The translations under genes and the position numbers were made by a program. A stretch of 64,000 nucleotides of DNA from Saprospiraceae bacterium. Lineage in GTDB: Bacteria > Bacteroidota > Bacteroidia > Chitinophagales > Saprospiraceae. How positions within the stretch are numbered: the first letter of the stretch is position 1; every line of letters starts with the position of its first letter. The DNA is taken from NCBI GenBank assembly GCA_018057925.1, contig JAGPCT010000004.1, positions 1 to 64,000 of the forward strand, given 5' to 3'. The notes below the pieces were generated by a model. That model was not told the DNA's origin and ran no database searches. It saw nothing but the letters and a program-made list of their open reading frames with translations. Positions 26,428-36,925 of this stretch are shown here, in pieces.

Positions 26428-29123
26428 ATGAGAATCATGCTATTGTTGATTATGTTAGCCTATAGTATCTATTTGCGGGCACAGAATGATGGCCTCGAAA
26501 AATCCTCTAATACGCCGGATACGAGTTACATCAATCATAACTTGATGAAAGTGTTACGAGGAATAGAGTCAGATAGCGCCATCCGCATAATATTGCATAA
26601 CAATGATAGTATATTGGTCATCAATCCAGGGTTAAAAGAAAATTATTCTTTTTATTCAAATTATTTGAGGCAAAAAACAAAGATTTATTTTCTTTTAGAC
26701 GACATTGAAAAAGTCCTTGAAACTTGTGATAGTTCAGAGCGACTTCAACAAGCTTTTGCTCCTCAACCGTCCTTGCTTTCGGCTTTGATTTTAAAGGACA
26801 AATCTCAATGTTATTATTTGCTTGGAAATATGAAGGAAGCGGATATTTATACTTCAAAGTGTAAAAATATTTTCGAGCAATTGCCTAATTTTCAAGACTT
26901 GAGACAGTATCGGGATTTTCTGAGAGACATAGGGATTAATTATATTAATTTTAATAATATGAATGAGGCCAAAGCTATTCTGTCAACCCGATATAAATAC
27001 ATCCAAAACCAAATAAACATTGACTCCTTGGAAACAGCTTCTGCTATTTCTGACATTGCCTTTGTTGAGTTAAGTATGGGTAATTACGAATACGCCTTGC
27101 AAAACTATTAAGTGCGAAGAGTATTATAGAACATCAACCTACCGAAAAGAAGACTTTTTTTTATTGGGATTTGTTAAGGAATCTTGGCACTGGGTATAAA
27201 TTGAGTGAAAAATTGGATAGTGCCCAATTTTACTTCTTACAATGTAATGAATTATCTGATGAAATAGCGTCAATTACTCCTGATCACAGAGCTTCAATTT
27301 GTCTTGAATTGGGAGTATTATTTCTTGAAAAAAAACAATTCCCCCAAGCAAAGGAGAATTTAGAAAAAGCATTAGACCTGGTAAAAGCAGTGTTTGGGGA
27401 AGACCATCCCCTTTATTTCTATGTGTTGGGTTTTCTTGGGCAGTATTATTTTGTAAATAACACTGACACATCTGATTCGGCTTACCGTATTTTTAATTTG
27501 ATACAGCGAAGCTTCCTTCGAGATTTCCCTAAAGGATATTCCTATTTGTCTATCGGCGAACAAGAAGCATACAAGGCAGATTTTGATGCTTCCGGCAATT
27601 TTCTTTTTACTATGATGGTGGATAAGACGGATGAAAATTATGCAGAATTATGTTACGACATCCTTTTGGCTAGAAATAACTTGTTACTTAACTCTATCAA
27701 AAGGTTAAGGACACTTGCCAATAGTGATGAAGGGCTTATGGAGCATTATCGTGCATTACAGAAAAGTAAACTACAATTGGCCAATGAAATTGTGGGAGAG
27801 GAACTAGATACTGTTGTTATTGATTCATTGAAAGAGAGAATTGCTGCTTTTGAAAAAGCACTTGCCTATAACTTGTTGGATGATGATAGCTATCCGTTTG
27901 TACAAACCGAAGAGGTTAGGAACTCATTGCATTCTGTTGAGATATGCATCGAGTTTTTTAAATTCAAATATAAGAAAAGCCATCTATCTTTTGATGAAGT
28001 TCTTACTTATGCCGCTCTCATCCTTGATAAAAACAGACAAAATGTGAAGATCATCAAATTATGTACTCAAGCTCAAATAGACTCAATAATTAAACAAGGA
28101 GGGGCATCAGATTTTGGTCTTTCCAACTTCATATATGGAAATGCTGATATTTATAACCTTATTTGGAAGCCATTGAGAGAATGTCTGGTTGGTAAAAAGA
28201 AGATTTATATTTCTACAGATGGAACCCTTAGTCTCATTAATTTGCCGGCACTTCCCACAGATAATGGTTCTTTACTCAACGATAATTTTGATATAACGAT
28301 CCTAAATTCTACTCAGGATATCCTTTCCTTGAAAAGTACGGATCAAGTCAAGAATATCAATCCATCAGCAGAAATATATTTTGATATAAATTATTCAGAA
28401 GGAGTATCCGATGATATAATATTACAACAGTATAGAGACCATAATATAAATAATAACAATGCATCTATTGAAAGAGGAAATAGCAAGAAGAGCATTGAAA
28501 ACACTAAGCAAGAGGGGCAATTTATTTCCGAACAATTGAAAAAAGCAAAATGGAAAACAAGTTTGTTGGTGGGAGACAATGCTAATGAAAGTTATATTAA
28601 AAAATATGAATTCGGATTGGGCTTAACTTCTCCTTCTCTTATTCACTTTTCTACACATGGGTTCTTTTTTCCTCAAGAAAAAGAAAATAACATTAGCTTT
28701 CAAGAAAATAATGATCCACTATTAAGATCCGGTATTATAATGAGTAATCCGACTAATAATCAGATTAAGCTGAGTGAAAACAGGAGCGATGGTTTTCTCA
28801 CCGCTTTGGAAGTAAGTCAATTGGATCTGAGCAATACCGATTTGGTTATTCTTTCAGGCTGTGAAACCGGCTTAGGCAATGTATATACATCGGAGGGGGT
28901 ATATGGGTTGCGGCGAGCCTTTAAAATTGCCGGGGTAGATAAAATCATTCTTTCTTTATGGCAAGTCCCCGATTACCAGACGATGGAACTAATGAATCTA
29001 TTTTATATCAATCTTATTTCCAACAAATTAAAGCCCAAAGAAGCGCTGCAAAATGCTCAGAAAACAATGCGAAAAAAGAAATATGAACCTTACTATTGGG
29101 CTGGCTTTTTAATTGTTGAATAA
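26428..29123 (+). pseudogene. TPR-CHAT (caspase-like) protease gene split by a frameshift
   Basis: The first frame (26428-27111) has a signal peptide (YSIYLRAQ) and TPR-like helices ending YALQNY. The second frame, open from about 27102 to 29123, continues at once with LLSAKSIIEHQPTEKKTFF and further TPR helices, then a C-terminal CHAT domain with the catalytic pair in HFSTHGF and LSGCETG. A single -1 shift at the AAAA run (27101-27104) would give one protein of 898 residues. Domain ends and active-site residues are intact, which argues for a recent mutation, a sequencing error, or programmed shifting rather than old decay. CHAT proteases are clan CD cysteine peptidases. The gene converges on a four-gene two-component operon. 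Confidence 0.75.
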
Positions 29124-29159
29124 AAGAATTTTTTTCCCTTTCAATACCGATACAACTCC

Positions 29160-29789
29160 TTACATATTATTAAGTAAATTAATGGCTTCAGTCTTATTAG
29201 ACACTTGTAGCTTGTGATAAATATTATGAATATGCTGTTTCACAGTTCCTATGGTAATATTTAGCTTTGAAGCAATTTCTTTATATAGCAGGCCTTTTGA
29301 AAGCAGTGTCAACAGTTCCTTTTCTCTATCTGAAATAGGCAAATCCGCTTCTTTGGTTGGAGTTGAAGCTTGTTGAAAATGGGATAGTATTCTACGGGCT
29401 ATATTATGACTCATAGGGCTACCGCCTTGATGAAGTTCACGGATACATTGTACGATTTTATTAGGTGATTCATCTTTGAGTAGATAACCTTTTGCGCCGG
29501 TTTTGATTGACTCGAATATTTTTTCGTCATCATCATACATAGTAAACATGCAGAATTGCATAGTGGGACATAAAGAAGTGAGATGTTTGATGGCGGTGAG
29601 ACCATTGGCTCTTGGAAGTCCGATATCAACGATGCAGATATCAGCCGGATTTTTTGCTAGAAAAAGCATGGCATCTTCTGCATTATAATACACTTGATAG
29701 CAGTCCATATCTTCTTCGTCATTGATTATTTCTGACAACATTTGGGCTACTTCTTTCAAGTCTTCAATGATCGCTACCTTGATTTTCAT
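29160..29789 (-). CDS. NarL/LuxR-family response regulator
   Basis: 209 residues. The receiver domain carries IIEDLKE and phosphoacceptor Asp55 (ICIVDIGLPRANG), with a Lys in LLKDES. The C-terminal LuxR-type helix-turn-helix (about 145-205) has LSKGLLYKEIASKLNITIGTVKQHIHNIYHKL. The start overlaps the 3' end of the upstream kinase gene by 26 bases, so the two are translationally linked. It probably controls transcription in response to that kinase; targets are unknown. Confidence 0.92.
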   Translation of the reverse strand: MKIKVAIIEDLKEVAQMLSEIINDEEDMDCYQVYYNAEDAMLFLAKNPADICIVDIGLPRANGLTAIKHLTSLCPTMQFCMFTMYDDDEKIFESIKTGAKGYLLKDESPNKIVQCIRELHQGGSPMSHNIARRILSHFQQASTPTKEADLPISDREKELLTLLSKGLLYKEIASKLNITIGTVKQHIHNIYHKLQVSNKTEAINLLNNM

Positions 29790-30582
29790 AGATATTTTGA
29801 TTTAAAGGATATAAAATGAGGTAGCACATTGCTTCGGGCTTCTTTTCAAAATGAATTGTTCCGCCAATTTTTTCCATTCGCTTCGACATATTGTAGATCC
29901 CATTACCGGAATTTTTACTAATTTCAGGATCAAAACCAATGCCATCCACTTCTTGTATTTGAATTGTTAGATTGGAATTGCAGTGTAAATCTACTACAAA
30001 CTTTGACATTTGGCTATACTTTATAGCATTATGCAAGATCTCTTTCAACACTAAAAATAAATTTCGCCGGATTTCGCCGGATAAAGGATAATCTAAACAT
30101 TTTTCTTCTATGCTAAATTCAAGATCTTTTCCATAATTATCAAGATATTTATATGCATAACGACGCATAAATCCGGAGAGGTTAGCTAAGTCATCGTATC
30201 TGCTATTCATTGTCCAGATAATTTCGGACATATTGCCGACTAATTCTTTAGACTGATTTTCTATTTTTTTTAATATCTCAAGCCCTTCAAATTCAGGGAA
30301 CTTGGTCTTTATACGTTCTCCCAAGTATATTATCGTAGTCAACCCAGAGCCTAAGTCGTCGTGCATCTCTGTAGCAATTCTGTTGCGCTCTGATTCTATT
30401 GCTTTTTGCTTTTCTATAATTAGTTTTTGTTCTCTCAATAAATTATCACGTTGCTCAATCTCGTATTGATTCTTTCTTTTTTGATAGTTTAAAGCAAACC
30501 AAATCAATATGGTTGCTAACAAAATCGGCATCACGAAGCATACCAATATTATATAAAACCCTATACTACCTGATTCAAACAT
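29764..30582 (-). CDS. HisKA_3-type sensor histidine kinase
   Basis: 272 residues. One N-terminal transmembrane helix (about 9-31) is followed by a coiled coil, a HisKA_3 dimerisation domain with His74 in ATEMHDDLGSGLTTI, and a HATPase domain (LKEILHNAIKYS, GNGIYNMSKRM). There is no sensor domain of its own, so sensing may come from the adjacent multi-pass membrane protein, whose gene overlaps it by 8 bases. It pairs with the NarL-type regulator. Confidence 0.9.
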   Translation of the reverse strand: MFESGSIGFYIILVCFVMPILLATILIWFALNYQKRKNQYEIEQRDNLLREQKLIIEKQKAIESERNRIATEMHDDLGSGLTTIIYLGERIKTKFPEFEGLEILKKIENQSKELVGNMSEIIWTMNSRYDDLANLSGFMRRYAYKYLDNYGKDLEFSIEEKCLDYPLSGEIRRNLFLVLKEILHNAIKYSQMSKFVVDLHCNSNLTIQIQEVDGIGFDPEISKNSGNGIYNMSKRMEKIGGTIHFEKKPEAMCYLILYPLNQNIYENQGSDH

Positions 30583-31216
30583 ATTGTTGCTGCTTTTTTG
30601 CCCGTTTTAAACTAATTACCGTTGTTAAGTATCCCAAAGCAAGAAAGATATTTCCTATCCTTAACATTTGAGAATAGACACCACTAAATTGATTTGATAT
30701 GATCAAATGATTGACAAAGGTTATTATAGGAAATGCTGCTGTAAAAAATAAGAGTATGCCCAAATACGTGAATAATAAAGGTCTTTGAGCAATAGGCTTA
30801 TATTCTTCAACCCGAATAATGCGATAGGCATATCGTAGAATTAAAAAAATAGACAATACCATTCCTATGTTGTACATAGGACTTACTCGATTCATATAAT
30901 CAACAAATAAAAATAAGACAAGAATGGAGACAATAAACCAACTGCCGGTTAAATAGTAAATTAATTTTTTCTTTTCATTACCCAAGTTATTGGTCAACAG
31001 AAAGAAAATATAGAAAGAAGTGGTGAGAATGCAATAAATATTAGTGGTCAAAATTGTATTATGCCAAAAATATTTGGCAGCTTTGTTGATGACTAATTCA
31101 AAAAGCCCAACTGTCAGAACAAAATAAAAAAAAGCTTTATTGCCGGAATAAATACTCTTGCTATATATAATTAGATACAGCAAGAGTATTGTGATTAAAT
31201 ATTGGTAAAAGCTCAT
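30575..31216 (-). CDS. Multi-pass membrane protein of a two-component operon
   Basis: 213 residues, almost entirely hydrophobic, with about seven predicted transmembrane helices and a basic C-terminus (LKRAKKQQQYV). No named family was recognised; the size and helix count resemble the 7TM sensor modules sometimes fused to histidine kinases. Its stop overlaps the kinase start by 8 bases. A sensor role for the kinase is inferred from this coupling. Confidence 0.7.
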   Translation of the reverse strand: MSFYQYLITILLLYLIIYSKSIYSGNKAFFYFVLTVGLFELVINKAAKYFWHNTILTTNIYCILTTSFYIFFLLTNNLGNEKKKLIYYLTGSWFIVSILVLFLFVDYMNRVSPMYNIGMVLSIFLILRYAYRIIRVEEYKPIAQRPLLFTYLGILLFFTAAFPIITFVNHLIISNQFSGVYSQMLRIGNIFLALGYLTTVISLKRAKKQQQYV

Positions 31217-31220
31217 TGTA

Positions 31221-31823
31221 TTATTGTGGAGGGATTATGGTCGGACAATCATCCGGACATAATTCACCCATGTTATAGATGTGATAATTACCAGTATTGT
31301 CCTTGAGTATTTCCTTTCTATTTACATTTGGATTATTCAAGGTGGTTGGATCTGTCCAGACTGCTTTATTAATAAAAGCTATAGCGACCGAAATTCTTCC
31401 TAAGTACTCGGTCTTTGTACCGAGATAGCTTCGTATCAAGGCATTATTAGGGTCATAATATATGAAAAAGACAGATATATCGTAATTCTGAGATGAAGAT
31501 TGGACACTTGCAAGGACAGAATCAAAAGCTGAGGAATTAAACGTTACAAAGGCAGCCCTGGTCAAATCTACTGTTTTGGTAAAATCTTTCAATTGCATGT
31601 TAGTAAAGGCATTCGTTAGTTCGTGGAATAGTGCCATTGATATTCGAGCACTTCCAATGTTTTGGTTGACTCTTTCTCCCAATAAAGTAGAATCTCCATA
31701 TCCTTTGAAGAAACAATCTTTTATCGGGGATAATTTTGGTATGCTTGCCTGACTTGTGTAATTGAATAGGCAAGTAAATAAAATTACAGAGAAAAGGAAA
31801 GGTACAATGCGTTGGTTTTTCAT
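31221..31823 (-). CDS. Secreted protein of unknown function, operon leader
   Basis: 200 residues with a signal peptide (FTCLFNYTSQA). The mature protein has a mixed alpha/beta pattern (RISMALFHELTNAF, NYDISVFFIYYDPNN, ISVAIAFINKAV) and a Cys-containing tail (LCPDDCPTIIPPQ). No family was recognised. It lies 4 bases before the membrane-protein gene and is the first gene of the four-gene operon, so it may be the periplasmic signal-binding part. Confidence is for the gene, not the role. Confidence 0.65.
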   Translation of the reverse strand: MKNQRIVPFLFSVILFTCLFNYTSQASIPKLSPIKDCFFKGYGDSTLLGERVNQNIGSARISMALFHELTNAFTNMQLKDFTKTVDLTRAAFVTFNSSAFDSVLASVQSSSQNYDISVFFIYYDPNNALIRSYLGTKTEYLGRISVAIAFINKAVWTDPTTLNNPNVNRKEILKDNTGNYHIYNMGELCPDDCPTIIPPQ

Positions 31824-32703
31824 GATGTTTTTAATTTTATGTTACGTATTATGTTGTAAAATGTTGATTGCTTATTTTATAGTGTAGCTTATATTAAGGG
31901 TTGTTTTTTAGGTAACTTATTGTTTTACACTTTACTTTATTTTTTCACATATATAACATATTCATTATCAAATAAATTAATTCCTCTGCGGATAATTATT
32001 ATCATCCAAAACATACGTTATAAATTGCCTTGAAATTAATATAAAAAAGCTTAATTTTTAATAAAAAATTTCATCAATTTTACGGCATACTCAAAAAAAT
32101 AATCATTTGAAAAGCATGAACTTTGTTCCGGAATAAAAATCCTTTTTTTGGCCAATATTTCAACTTTATCAACGAAAACACGATAGATTTATACCTTTTA
32201 TTACGAATCCTATTCTTATAAATAGCTTCCCATAATTTTTAAATTAAGGAAGCTATTTATTCGTTGATATTCAACACAAAGCCCTTTGACTTAGTATTTA
32301 TCAGAGTGAAATCAAGTTTTTCGCGGTAATTAAGTTGGTCAGTGAGCCCTGTGAGCAATTTTATGTATAATTACAACATAAGGGGGGGATTGTCTATTTA
32401 CTAAAAGGGCCCTCTTTATATTCGATGGGATTATACGATTATCTTTTTCTGAAATTAAATAATCAGTCTAATTTTCTTATTCTTAACCTAATCTATTTTA
32501 GTTTAGATTAATTCGTTTTGATGCCCGGATAATTAGACATGTTTCATAGCAACAAATTTATAAAAAGAGAAAACCCAAAAGAATATAACTTTTGTTATAC
32601 TCTTATAAAAAAAGTCAATTAAGCTTGTTTTGTTTGACTCGTCCTAAAAAAAGTTTACAGTTATTTTTCGGTAGCTAAACAGTTGTCGTCTTTTCAATGG
32701 ATT
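31824..32703. other. 880-base AT-rich gap without a gene
   Basis: No coding sequence, tRNA or known RNA was recognised on either strand. The region is very AT-rich. It holds the strong hairpin at 32218-32260, and a G7 run at 32383-32389. It must contain the promoter of the 31823-29160 operon. A small RNA in this interval is possible but unproven. Confidence 0.5.
32218..32260. terminator. Perfect 13-bp stem hairpin in the gap
   Basis: ATAAATAGCTTCC (32218-32230) and its exact reverse complement (32248-32260) enclose a 17-base AT-rich loop. It lies about 400 bases upstream of the four-gene operon start and 440 bases from the end of the sugar nucleotidyltransferase gene. It may be the end of an unannotated transcript or a processing site; the loop is long for a classical terminator and no T-run follows. 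Confidence 0.45.
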
Positions 32704-33450
32704 TTATAGGATTCTATTCTTCCCTTTTTGTTGAAGTGCCAGCTCAGCAGCTTTTAATCTTTCAGGTGAGCCGGTTTCTAACCAAACTGTTCCCTCCGGT
32801 GTTGTGTAGCTCCCTATTTGGAGATGTTGAGACGCCTCCAAGTATGCGGGAATAATCGGAAAAGGTCTGTTGCCATTGTTCTTTTGAAAATGTTTTATTA
32901 ACTCCAAATCAATCAGATGAATACCGCTAAATGCCCACATTCTGCTATCTTCATTTACCGATCCTATCGATTCCCCCGTTTTACAATTCATCCAACCTGT
33001 TAAAAGGTTGTCTTCTGAAAAGGCTAATTTGCGGGAGCTATCCCGATTCTGAACAATTAATGTGGCTCGACGGTCTGAATGGTTGTGGTGTTGATACAAT
33101 GAAGCAAGGGAAAGGTCAGTAAGAATATCTGTATTAAATATTAATATACTCCTCTCTTCCTTCATCAAGGGCAAGGCATGAACCAGCGCACCACCCGTAT
33201 CTTTCAGTTCCGCTGTTTCATCAGAAATTTCCACAGGAACGGGATACTGCTTGCCTTCGATATACTCTTTTAGCACATCTCCATGATGATGCACATTGAC
33301 GAGGATATAATCTATTCCTTGTCGAACGAGATAGTCTATGGCGTGATCAATCAAGGGCTTCCCGGCACACCGGACGAGGGCTTTGGGAATGTTATCCGTC
33401 AATGGTTTCAATCTCGTGCCTAAGCCGGCAGCAAGGATAATGGCCTGCAT
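32704..33450 (-). CDS. Sugar-1-phosphate nucleotidyltransferase (MurU/Man1P-type)
   Basis: 248 residues from the ATG at 33450, which starts the typical MQAIILAAGLGTRLKPLT. The longer open frame to 33588 only reads through the Lys-rich tail of topA out of frame and is rejected. Motifs: nucleotide loop GLGTRLKPL, PKALVRCAGKPLI, and metal site NTDILTD. It transfers a nucleotide to a sugar-1-phosphate; similar proteins act as MurNAc-1-P uridylyltransferase (MurU) or mannose-1-P guanylyltransferase, and the sequence does not decide between them. It lies 4 bases after topA and is probably co-transcribed with it. Confidence 0.85.
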   Translation of the reverse strand: MQAIILAAGLGTRLKPLTDNIPKALVRCAGKPLIDHAIDYLVRQGIDYILVNVHHHGDVLKEYIEGKQYPVPVEISDETAELKDTGGALVHALPLMKEERSILIFNTDILTDLSLASLYQHHNHSDRRATLIVQNRDSSRKLAFSEDNLLTGWMNCKTGESIGSVNEDSRMWAFSGIHLIDLELIKHFQKNNGNRPFPIIPAYLEASQHLQIGSYTTPEGTVWLETGSPERLKAAELALQQKGKNRIL

Positions 33451-33454
33451 TTCT

Positions 33455-36076
33455 TTATTTCTTAGGCTTAGTTGGCGCTTTTTTAGCGGAAGCTGCAGCG
33501 GTTTTTGTTGTCTTAGCCTTTGTTGTAGTGCCTTTCTTTGCCGGAGCTTTTTTCTTTTTGTCAAATGCTCCGGGGACTTGTTTTTCAATTATAGACTGAA
33601 CTTCCTCCAAAGAAATTTCCGCCAGTTCTTCCGATGTAAAGTTGTTACCCTCATTGTTTTTACCCAACTTGAGCATGCTCTTGCCAAATCGGATAAATGG
33701 TCCCCAACGGCCATTTTCGATGGCTATTTTATCGGATGCCCATTGCCTTATATATCGATTGGATTCTTTGTCCATCTTGGCTACAATGAGTTCATTCATT
33801 TCTTCTTGAGTGAGCAGTTGGAAATTATACCTACGCGGAACGTTGATATAAAGGTCATTCCACTTGATAAAAGGACCGAATCGACCTGAACCTTTGGTTA
33901 TCGGGAGACCATTATAACTGCCTACCGGTGCGTCTGCAGCTTGTTTCTGTTGAATGATTTCAATCGCTCTATCCAATTCGAGTGTAAAAGGATCTTCGCC
34001 TTTGGGCAAGCTGACGAATTGGTCATTCACCTTGATATAGGGGCCAAATCGACCTACACTGACGGTGATGGTTTCGCCATTGAATTCGCCAAGGTCTTTT
34101 GGTAAAGCGAATAAGGTCAAAGCTTCGTCCAATTCAATTGTTTCAAGAGATTGGTTGGGTCGGAGATTAGCGTATTGTGGCTTTTCTTCTTCCGTCAGCT
34201 CCTCTGTTTTGCCTATCTGAACGATGGGTTTGCCATAGCGGCTAAGCCGAACTAAAACAGTCTTTCCGGATACGGGATCCTTGCCGAGAATACGTTCGCC
34301 GGTAGCTCTGGCAGCGGAGTCTTTGGTTTGTTCGACGGTTTTATGGAATGGGAAATAAAAGCTGTTAAGCATGTTGTCCCATTTTAGGTTTCCTTCGGCA
34401 ATTTCATCGAATTCTTTTTCTATTTCTGCCGTAAAATGGTAGTCCATGATTTGAGCAAAGTGCTCTATTAAAAAGTCGGTGACAAGCATACCCATATCAG
34501 TCGGGAAGAGTTGATTTTTGGCGCTTCCGGCATTTTCGGATAGCATGGCGGAGGATATTTTATCTGATTTTAATTTCAGTACCTGATAATTACGTTTTAC
34601 GCCTTCTCTGGATTCTTTGACGACGTATCCTCTATTTTCTTCCATTATTTTTGAAATCGTCGGAGCATACGTTGAAGGGCGGCCTATTCCGAGTTCTTCC
34701 ATTTTTTTAACCAAACTGGCTTCTGTATATCTGGCAGGAGGCTTTGAAAACTTTTGTGTTGCCGTCATCTCATCTAAAGTTAGTTTCTGACCTTTTGTGA
34801 GCGGAGGCAGCAATGTGTTAAGTGTGTCGTCTTCTTCGTCATCGACCGATTCAAAGTAAACTCTCAAGAAGCCATCGAATTTAACGATTTCACCGGATGC
34901 CTTCAAGGGATGGTTGGGGTGAGCGGCAATGGCAATATCTACTTCTGTCTTTTCGAGGACGGCATTAGCCATCTGTGAAGCTATCGTTCGTTTCCATATC
35001 AACTCATATAAGCGTTCTTGATCTTTATCTCCGACCTGAACGTTTTTGTTGGTGATATAAGAGGGACGGATTGCTTCGTGAGCTTCTTGGGCGGACGAGT
35101 TTTTGGTTTTGTATCTTCTGGTATGCAGATAATTGGCGCCAAAGGTATTGGTAATATTATCCGCAATTTCGGACAAAGCGGTTTCACTAAGGTTGGTCGA
35201 GTCGGTACGCATGTAGGTAATAAGTCCGGATTCATACAGCTTTTGCGCTGCTATCATAGTCCGTTTGACAGAAAATCCCAATTTGCGGCTGGCTTCTTGT
35301 TGTAAGGTAGAAGTAGTAAATGGTGGTGCCGGCTTACGGCTACCGGGTTTGACAGTAATGTCTTGAACATGATAGCTTGTACCGATACATTTCTGTAAAA
35401 AGTCTTGTGCATCTTTCTCATATTTAAACTTTTGGTCGGATTCGCCTATGAGGAGGACGGTTTTTTCATTTTCTAAAGTGATAGGAAATTGAGCTTTTAT
35501 GCGAAAGAAGGTCTCTACATCGAAATTGTTGATTTCTCTTTCTTTATCCACTACCAGTCTTACTGCGACGGACTGTACGCGGCCGGCTGAGAGGGAAGCT
35601 TTGATTTTACGCCAAAGCACTTCAGACAATTCAAATCCTACCAAACGATCTAATATACGCCTTGCTTGTTGGGCATTGACGAGATCCAAGTCAAGTTTAC
35701 GCGGATTGGAAACTGCACTTTGAATGGCAGATTTGGTGATTTCTCTAAATACAATTCTACTTGTTGTACGTGGATCGAGTCCCAGTACTTCACACAAATG
35801 CCAACTAATAGCTTCTCCTTCGCGGTCCTCATCCGTTGCCAACCATACTTCGTCAGACTTCTTACTAATATCCTTCAAGTCACGGACGACCTTGGTTTTG
35901 TCGGGCGTAATGACATAATGAGGCTTAAAGTTGTTGTCGATATCGATCGCCTGATTGCCTTTTTCTAAATCCCTGACGTGTCCAAAGCTGGAACGAACAA
36001 TGAAATCTTTACCTAAAAACTTTTCAATTGTTTTTGCCTTTGCAGGGGATTCTACGATTAATAATTTTTGACCCAT
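33455..36076 (-). CDS. topA: DNA topoisomerase I
   Basis: 873 residues, type IA topoisomerase that relaxes negative supercoils. The TOPRIM domain is at the N-terminus (LLIVESPAKAKTIEKFLG; acidic motif DEDREGEAISWH), and the catalytic Tyr lies in GLITYMRTDS. The C-terminal third has repeated topoisomerase C-terminal modules (GRFGPYIKV, GRFGPFIKW, GRWGPFIRF) instead of zinc fingers, and ends in a Lys/Ala/Thr-rich tail, both usual in Bacteroidota. A TATGTTTG (-7-like) on the minus strand at 36224-36231 is a possible promoter element. Confidence 0.97.
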   Translation of the reverse strand: MGQKLLIVESPAKAKTIEKFLGKDFIVRSSFGHVRDLEKGNQAIDIDNNFKPHYVITPDKTKVVRDLKDISKKSDEVWLATDEDREGEAISWHLCEVLGLDPRTTSRIVFREITKSAIQSAVSNPRKLDLDLVNAQQARRILDRLVGFELSEVLWRKIKASLSAGRVQSVAVRLVVDKEREINNFDVETFFRIKAQFPITLENEKTVLLIGESDQKFKYEKDAQDFLQKCIGTSYHVQDITVKPGSRKPAPPFTTSTLQQEASRKLGFSVKRTMIAAQKLYESGLITYMRTDSTNLSETALSEIADNITNTFGANYLHTRRYKTKNSSAQEAHEAIRPSYITNKNVQVGDKDQERLYELIWKRTIASQMANAVLEKTEVDIAIAAHPNHPLKASGEIVKFDGFLRVYFESVDDEEDDTLNTLLPPLTKGQKLTLDEMTATQKFSKPPARYTEASLVKKMEELGIGRPSTYAPTISKIMEENRGYVVKESREGVKRNYQVLKLKSDKISSAMLSENAGSAKNQLFPTDMGMLVTDFLIEHFAQIMDYHFTAEIEKEFDEIAEGNLKWDNMLNSFYFPFHKTVEQTKDSAARATGERILGKDPVSGKTVLVRLSRYGKPIVQIGKTEELTEEEKPQYANLRPNQSLETIELDEALTLFALPKDLGEFNGETITVSVGRFGPYIKVNDQFVSLPKGEDPFTLELDRAIEIIQQKQAADAPVGSYNGLPITKGSGRFGPFIKWNDLYINVPRRYNFQLLTQEEMNELIVAKMDKESNRYIRQWASDKIAIENGRWGPFIRFGKSMLKLGKNNEGNNFTSEELAEISLEEVQSIIEKQVPGAFDKKKKAPAKKGTTTKAKTTKTAAASAKKAPTKPKK

Positions 36077-36313
36077 AGAAGTTGTGTCATTTTACAAAAT
36101 GAAATAATTATACAACTGTATAATCTTATTGATTTACACATTAAGCAGATTGTCAGCCTGTTATAAAAAACAAATTGACCACATTCGGTCGTTATGCCTT
36201 ATTTTATCGTGCGAAAATCAATGCAAACATAAAACAAGTAATTTGGAAATGTGAAAAAACATAATCACATTTCTCAAAAAATAACGCAGATGCATTTATT
36301 TTTACAATCAGAA

Positions 36314-36925
36314 ATGGGTATTTTAGATTTTTTTAGAAGACAGAAAGATAACGACAACGAAATGAAATATTTGATTGCCGGATTGGGCAATATGGGTGCA
36401 GAATATGATGGAACCCGACACAATGTAGGATTCAGTGTATTGGATAAAATCACTTCTGACGCCGACATCACCTATAAGCACGAAACCTTAGGAGATATCG
36501 CTATTGTCAAGCATAAAGGGCGTTCCTTTCACCTTCTCAAGCCATCCACTTTTATGAATTTAAGTGGCAAAGCTATTCGGTATTGGATGAATAAACTATC
36601 TATTCCACAGGATAGAATACTTGTAATAACAGATGACCTGAACATCCCTTTCGGCAGCATTCGAATTAGGCCTAATGGGTCTGATGGTGGCCACAATGGA
36701 CTAAAAAACATTAATGAGGTGCTCGGCAATCAAGGCTATGCAAGGATGCGTATCGGTATCAGTGCTGACTTCTCACGGGGAAGACAAGTAGATTATGTGC
36801 TGGGCAGATGGAGTCGAGAGGAGTCGGAAAAGCTCCCGGAGATATTACAACATGCCGCCAAAGCAGCCTTTGCCTTTGGTATCATTGGTATTACAGAAAC
36901 CATGAATCAATATACCCGCAAGTAA
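36314..36925 (+). CDS. pth: Peptidyl-tRNA hydrolase
   Basis: 203 residues from the ATG at 36314; it frees tRNA from dropped peptidyl-tRNA. Motifs include YLIAGLGNMGAEYDGTRHNVGF (catalytic His and Asn in TRHN), KPSTFMNLSG, and DDLNIPFGSIRIRPNGSDGGHNGLK across residues about 115-140 (each within the family pattern). Starts at 36251 (GTG) and 36362 (ATG, 187 residues, closest to the usual length) are also possible; 36314 was chosen because MGILDFFRRQK looks like a conserved extension seen in relatives, which is a judgement. It is divergent from topA. Confidence 0.93.
   Translation: MGILDFFRRQKDNDNEMKYLIAGLGNMGAEYDGTRHNVGFSVLDKITSDADITYKHETLGDIAIVKHKGRSFHLLKPSTFMNLSGKAIRYWMNKLSIPQDRILVITDDLNIPFGSIRIRPNGSDGGHNGLKNINEVLGNQGYARMRIGISADFSRGRQVDYVLGRWSREESEKLPEILQHAAKAAFAFGIIGITETMNQYTRK

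Noticed and set aside
33451-33588. N-terminal extension of the nucleotidyltransferase
   Set aside because: It is the Lys-rich topA tail read in another frame; the conserved MQAIILAAG start is at 33450.
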